From Acholoe squamosa (lineage: Eukaryota; Annelida; Polychaeta; Phyllodocida; Polynoidae), in NCBI GenBank assembly GCA_949317995.1, contig OX439042.1, positions 19,819,174 through 19,883,173 on the forward strand: 64,000 bases of DNA. The letters run 5' to 3'. Every line of letters starts with the position of its first letter. Position 1 is the stretch's first letter. The notes under the pieces are model-generated. The model was not told the origin of the DNA. It searched no databases and saw nothing but the letters and a program-made list of their open reading frames with translations. Both the position numbers and the translations under genes were made by a program. Positions 62,501 through 64,000 of the stretch are shown here, in pieces.

Positions 62501-63897
62501 TAAATCTATTCACTTGAGCAAGTCAAATGTCAATTCACCAGGAGTGAGGCGTTGTACAGAAAACTTTATCCTTTGCATGCTTAGTTTATTGCTCAGTCCC
62601 CAATGTGTTATGTGTATAGCTTGGACACTGTAAACATTGCCTGCTGAAAAAAAGTGTCTCACTTGGTGATTACTCATAGGACTCCATGTGCTAATTTCAT
62701 CGCCAAAATCTATCTGACCCATAGACCCAATGGTTAAAGGACTTGTAGTCAGTATAGCTCCCAGAAACATGACGTAAGTACAGCAGCTTTTTTCGTAGAG
62801 AAAGACATCACTCACCATAAAGGACAAAATGTTGTCTGATAGATGAGATTTGAAACTTTCCTTTGGCTTTTGAAAAAAAATATGTGTAAACTACCAGTAT
62901 ATCACTGAATGATTACACCCTAAAGTTGGTGATTACAAATTTGTGGATCTGGCTGAAAACCCGGCTCCAATAGCCCAGGGGATACCCTGGGCCAATTAAG
63001 TGGTTAAATGGAGGAAAGCTTAGATATTATTACACATTAGATTAGGTATAATCTCCATACTACTGTACCTTGAGTGATGGTGACTGTGGTACCATGAGGT
63101 AGCGCCTTCCCGATTGCCTCCCCGGGCTGTGAGATTCTGCGTGACTTTGCGACAGACGGGGAGGAGGCCGTCGTTCCTCCTGGTGTCACCTGGGATGCTA
63201 CCATGGCTGTAGCCTGACTGTATGTTGGTAGTTGAGCTGCAAAGATTATATGACATTTACTTCATATCCCATAATATCAAATTTCGCAATATTTGTTAAA
63301 GATAGAAGAAAATAAATTTCTAGGAATAAGGATCTTGTTTAGACAAGCGTCTAACAATATATTAACAGACAGTTAAAACATTGAATAAAGTGTTCAAAGA
63401 TGAAAACCATAAGTAATTATCAGCTAAAGTTTCCTCCCAGTGTAAGTTTATATCAAAAAGGACTGCATTTCTATCAGATTAACAAAGTAACTTACACTTC
63501 CCAGTAGGAGTTGTAGCCGGACTGGTCACTGTTGTAGTTGTTCTGCAGAATGAACAAAACGTCATAATATTATATAGCATGGAATAACTACAGAAAGCGC
63601 AACTTATACAAAACAATATTTTAGGAATACACATGTATGACGAAAGTATTCATTTAGCTCTCAATATAACCATATCAATGCCCCCTAATTACTTTAGATT
63701 TCCATTGTAATGCAAAGATGAGTAACAAAAGATAGATTTTCTTTGTTTGATAGTTTTATTATTATTAACCCTTCCTTACCTGCCGGTGGTGTAGAGACGT
63801 GCACGCTGCTGCAGCAGGAACTGGGCTGTGGAGGTGGTCGGTGTGGGGCTGGTTACAGCCACCGATGCTGCCGCTGCTGCTGCTGCCGCCGCCGCAC
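56369..63897 (-). CDS. C-terminal part of a Q/T/A-rich nuclear regulator (SPT20/SUPT20H-like candidate)
   Basis: Ten exons join without a phase conflict: 63897-63780, 63542-63496, 63236-63069, 61831-61787, 61480-61347, 61081-60914, 60635-60539, 60310-60204, 59408-59294 and 56583-56369. They encode 403 residues and end in TAG. The first codon is split with an exon beyond the window, so the N terminus is missing. The protein is low-complexity: Ala10, then Ser/Thr/Pro-rich segments, a basic patch (AKSRRISQPGE), and hydrophobic motifs (GLSLANLGLPQGISLQNL, VSLANVTMAGGITVPVPL, FSLPIGSITQLL). Gln8 and Gln15 flank LLQL, and the end is KSHKKKKRSKNQ. Such C-terminal halves occur in chromatin coactivator subunits. 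The order of hydrophobic LP/LN motifs, poly-Gln and basic tail is most like SPT20 of the SAGA complex, but without the conserved N-terminal domain the name is only a proposal. There are no membrane segments. Confidence 0.85.
56644..57033. mobile_element. Tc1/mariner-like MITE in the last intron
   Basis: CTGTGGTC at the left and GACCACAG at the right are flanked by TA. GCGGAAA words and AT-rich stretches recur in inverted order inside. The end type resembles the TACTGTGG... MITEs common in bivalves. Confidence 0.6.
57041..59274. mobile_element. Old foldback element in the last intron (2.2 kb)
   Basis: TTAGGTACTTACCTAGTTTT then CAAGACTTTGTCCCAT at 57041 is inverted at 59274 (TTAGGCACTTACCTAATTTT, CAAGACTTTATCCCAT). 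Matching pairs continue inward. GGATTTGCTCTTTAAAGGAA is at 57122 with its inverse at 59160-59200, and AATTCTGCCAGTGTTAAGAG is at 57496 with its inverse at 59090-59115. CAGTTTCAGCTTTATCACAG is at 58029 with its inverse at about 58350. The centre is near 58200. The arms are moderately diverged and non-coding. Confidence 0.7.
57158..57449. mobile_element. MITE with CCGTAATCTCCCGCGTATAAG ends
   Basis: The first 25 bases, beginning CCGTAATCTCCCGCG and ending TATAAGGCGC, are perfectly inverted at the right end, with TA on both sides. It interrupts the left arm of the 57041-59274 foldback, whose right arm is continuous at the matching point. It is therefore the younger insertion. Confidence 0.8.
59294..59408 (-). 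CDS. Exon 9 of the visible chain
   Basis: Acceptor TTAATTCAG and donor GCCG|GTATGT. It encodes IPGQQPVQLVSTGLTGAR and a Gln/Thr/Ser-rich end. It leaves one base of a split glycine codon. Confidence 0.9.
60204..60310 (-). CDS. Exon 8 of the visible chain
   Basis: Acceptor TTTTTTCAG and donor CAG|GTATGT. It encodes MTTSSNIFSLPIGSITQLL and GNIRQGAPLSLLQ. The ATG inside is not taken as a start, because the frame continues from exon 7. Confidence 0.9.
60539..60635 (-). CDS. Exon 7 of the visible chain
   Basis: Acceptor TGTCCACAG and donor CAG|GTAAGC. It encodes TAGLASPPALVTMVSVAQ and a Thr/Ala-rich segment. Confidence 0.9.
60914..61081 (-). CDS. Exon 6 of the visible chain
   Basis: Acceptor CCTTGTACAG and donor ACT|GTAAGA. 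It encodes VSLANVTMAGGITVPVPLG, then LTSPTGILLNSLPGTV. It is phase 0 on both sides. Confidence 0.9.
61347..61480 (-). CDS. Exon 5 of the visible chain
   Basis: Acceptor TCACTTCAG and donor CCAG|GTACTT. It encodes GLPHNVTGLSLANLG and LPQGISLQNLHNIPGLQ, a hydrophobic Leu/Asn-rich motif. Confidence 0.9.
61787..61831 (-). CDS. Exon 4 of the visible chain
   Basis: The acceptor CACCTTTAG was chosen over the AG 11 bases further in, because only it keeps the frame. The exon reads QIQSTTPTAAPNQQ. Donor CAAG|GTAAGA. Confidence 0.8.
62159..62996. mobile_element. 0.8-kb dispersed repeat, copy 2, in intron 3 of the visible chain
   Basis: Same orientation and layout as 54194-54976, with a few substitutions in the right half. 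It adds about 80 bp after the CCCCTGG minisatellite and lacks about 20 bp near 62267. The right end has the hairpin GCCCAGGGGATACCCTGGGC. Confidence 0.75.
63069..63236 (-). CDS. Exon 3 of the visible chain
   Basis: Acceptor ATCTTTGCAG and donor CAAG|GTACAG. It encodes LPTYSQATAMVASQV through the basic patch AKSRRISQPGEAIGK to GTTVTITQ. Confidence 0.9.
63496..63542 (-). CDS. Exon 2 of the visible chain
   Basis: Acceptor TTCTGCAG and donor AAGT|GTAAGT. It encodes TTTVTSPATTPTGK. The 47 bp restore phase on both sides. Confidence 0.85.
63780..63897 (-). CDS. Exon 1 of the visible chain
   Basis: Acceptor ATATTCTAG and donor CAG|GTAAGG. It encodes Ala10, then SVAVTSPTPTTSTAQ and FLLQQRARLYTTG. 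It enters with two bases of a split codon and leaves with two. Confidence 0.85.
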
Positions 63898-64000
63898 CTA
63901 GAATATCAAAGACATATATACATTGTGTTTGATTAAGCCTTAATTTAAGGAGAGACTGTGGAAATCTTTTTGCCTAATGCATACACCACCACAAGGCCAG

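Overview
This is eukaryotic, invertebrate-type DNA: AT-rich, dense in microsatellites, miniature inverted-repeat transposons, foldback elements and SINE-like repeats, with genes made of short exons bounded by AG/GT splice sites. A recurring repeat headed by a GAGTGAGTAATAGATGTTTA / TTTAACGCC block resembles SINE heads I associate with molluscs, and ACATGTA-type words are frequent. My best guess is a marine mollusc or another lophotrochozoan, but no sequence here proves it.

Only one protein-coding gene is well supported. Ten consecutive minus-strand exons (63897 down to 56369) have consistent splice sites and reading phases and encode the last 403 residues of a protein rich in Thr/Ser/Ala/Gln. 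It has a run of 10 Ala at one end and runs of 8 and 15 Gln followed by a Lys/Arg tail at the other. The low-complexity style, the SLANVTMAGGITVPVPLGL-like hydrophobic motifs and the poly-Gln/basic C terminus suggest a nuclear coactivator subunit. An SPT20/SUPT20H-like SAGA subunit is my leading candidate. The gene runs off the right edge, so its conserved N-terminal domain is not visible.

The left 56 kb carries no confident gene. It has several GC-richer islands that are open in more than one frame with plausible splice sites (4.2-9.3 kb, 11.4 kb, 20.2 kb, 50.2 kb, 51.6 kb). They are listed as low-confidence exon candidates because both strands read well. The rest is repeats. There are PIF/Harbinger-like MITEs with TTA/TAA duplications (5.2, 9.9, 10.3, 25.0 kb) and piggyBac-like TTAA elements (27.8, 29.7, 37.1 kb). 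There are TA-flanked mariner-like MITEs (56.6 and 57.2 kb) and tRNA-like SINE remnants (25.4, 38.2, 40.9 kb). Other items are five copies of the mollusc-type repeat, a complete TRIM-like LTR element with matching 366-bp LTRs (45.0-46.1 kb), and two copies of a roughly 0.8-kb repeat (54.2 and 62.2 kb).

The most striking structure is at 31.9-36.1 kb. A 22-bp minisatellite is split by a nearly 3-kb foldback element with TA duplications and a loop of about 14 bp. Its arms are themselves tandem arrays, including dozens of AGGTCA-type nuclear-receptor half-sites. A second, older 2.2-kb foldback lies in the last intron of the gene and has been hit by a mariner-like MITE.
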